5,353 nucleotides of DNA from an uncultured Eubacteriales bacterium. Lineage in GTDB: Bacteria > Bacillota > Clostridia > Oscillospirales > Oscillospiraceae. Position numbers and translations under genes: made by a program. Where the stretch lies: the NCBI GenBank assembly GCA_900549885.1, contig URQA01000160.1:1-5353 (forward strand), read 5' to 3'. Shown piece by piece: positions 5,333-5,353 of this stretch. The notes beneath the pieces are model-generated. The model did not search any database and was not told the origin of the DNA. It saw nothing but the letters and a program-made list of their open reading frames with translations. The number at the start of each line of letters is the position of its first letter. The stretch's first letter is position 1.

Positions 5333-5353
5333 CCGGCATGCACCGCATGCCGG
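5333..5353. repeat. Perfect 9-bp inverted repeat at the window end
   Basis: CCGGCATGC (5333-5341) pairs perfectly with GCATGCCGG (5345-5353) around the loop ACC. The window stops at the last base of the right arm, so the stem could be longer (CGCG precedes it) and a T-run could follow. It is a plausible terminator stem for the rsmD-coaD cluster, but that cannot be confirmed here. Confidence 0.6.

Overview
The window looks like ordinary chromosomal DNA from a GC-rich, low-GC-phylum-type Gram-positive anaerobe, most likely a member of Oscillospiraceae (Clostridia; Flavonifractor or Pseudoflavonifractor-like). This is an inference from three things: the gene set (mutS2, a Firmicute-type HPr carrying both His15 and Ser46, and rsmD-coaD followed by a coiled-coil 'ATPase-like' protein), strong AGGAG-type ribosome binding sites, and strongly GC-ending codons. 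The genus cannot be fixed from the sequence alone.

Layout, all on the + strand. Bases 1-334 hold the 3' part of an unrecognised gene whose visible N-terminal residues look like the end of a signal peptide. Bases 335-689 are non-coding as far as I can tell; they contain a perfect 15-bp inverted repeat and a weak promoter candidate for mutS2. mutS2 (690-3068) is complete. A 278-base gap follows, with a good promoter (3232-3260) and a structured leader for a single-gene HPr unit (3347-3610), which ends in a clear Rho-independent terminator. Then come rsmD (3710-4255), coaD (4258-4758) and a coiled-coil protein (4764-5285), spaced 2 and 5 bases apart, so they form one tight cluster. The window ends in an inverted repeat cut off at its last base.

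Functionally, the genes are housekeeping ones: ribosome rescue or recombination control (MutS2), sugar-PTS phosphotransfer and carbon catabolite control (HPr), 16S rRNA methylation (RsmD), coenzyme A synthesis (CoaD), and a small soluble coiled-coil protein of unknown role. I see no mobile element, CRISPR array, defence system, toxin-antitoxin pair or RNA gene of a known class.

The most interesting signal is regulatory. Inside the 3' end of rsmD lies a 12-of-12 consensus sigma-A promoter (TTGACA, 16-base spacer, extended TGg, TATAAT) that would transcribe coaD and the coiled-coil gene independently of rsmD. Its -35 box is also the left arm of a short dyad, and the codons in this stretch (TCA, AGA, ATA, ATA) are unlike the surrounding GC-ending codon use. 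That suggests the DNA signal itself may be under selection. I did not find convincing evidence of a new multi-gene system.
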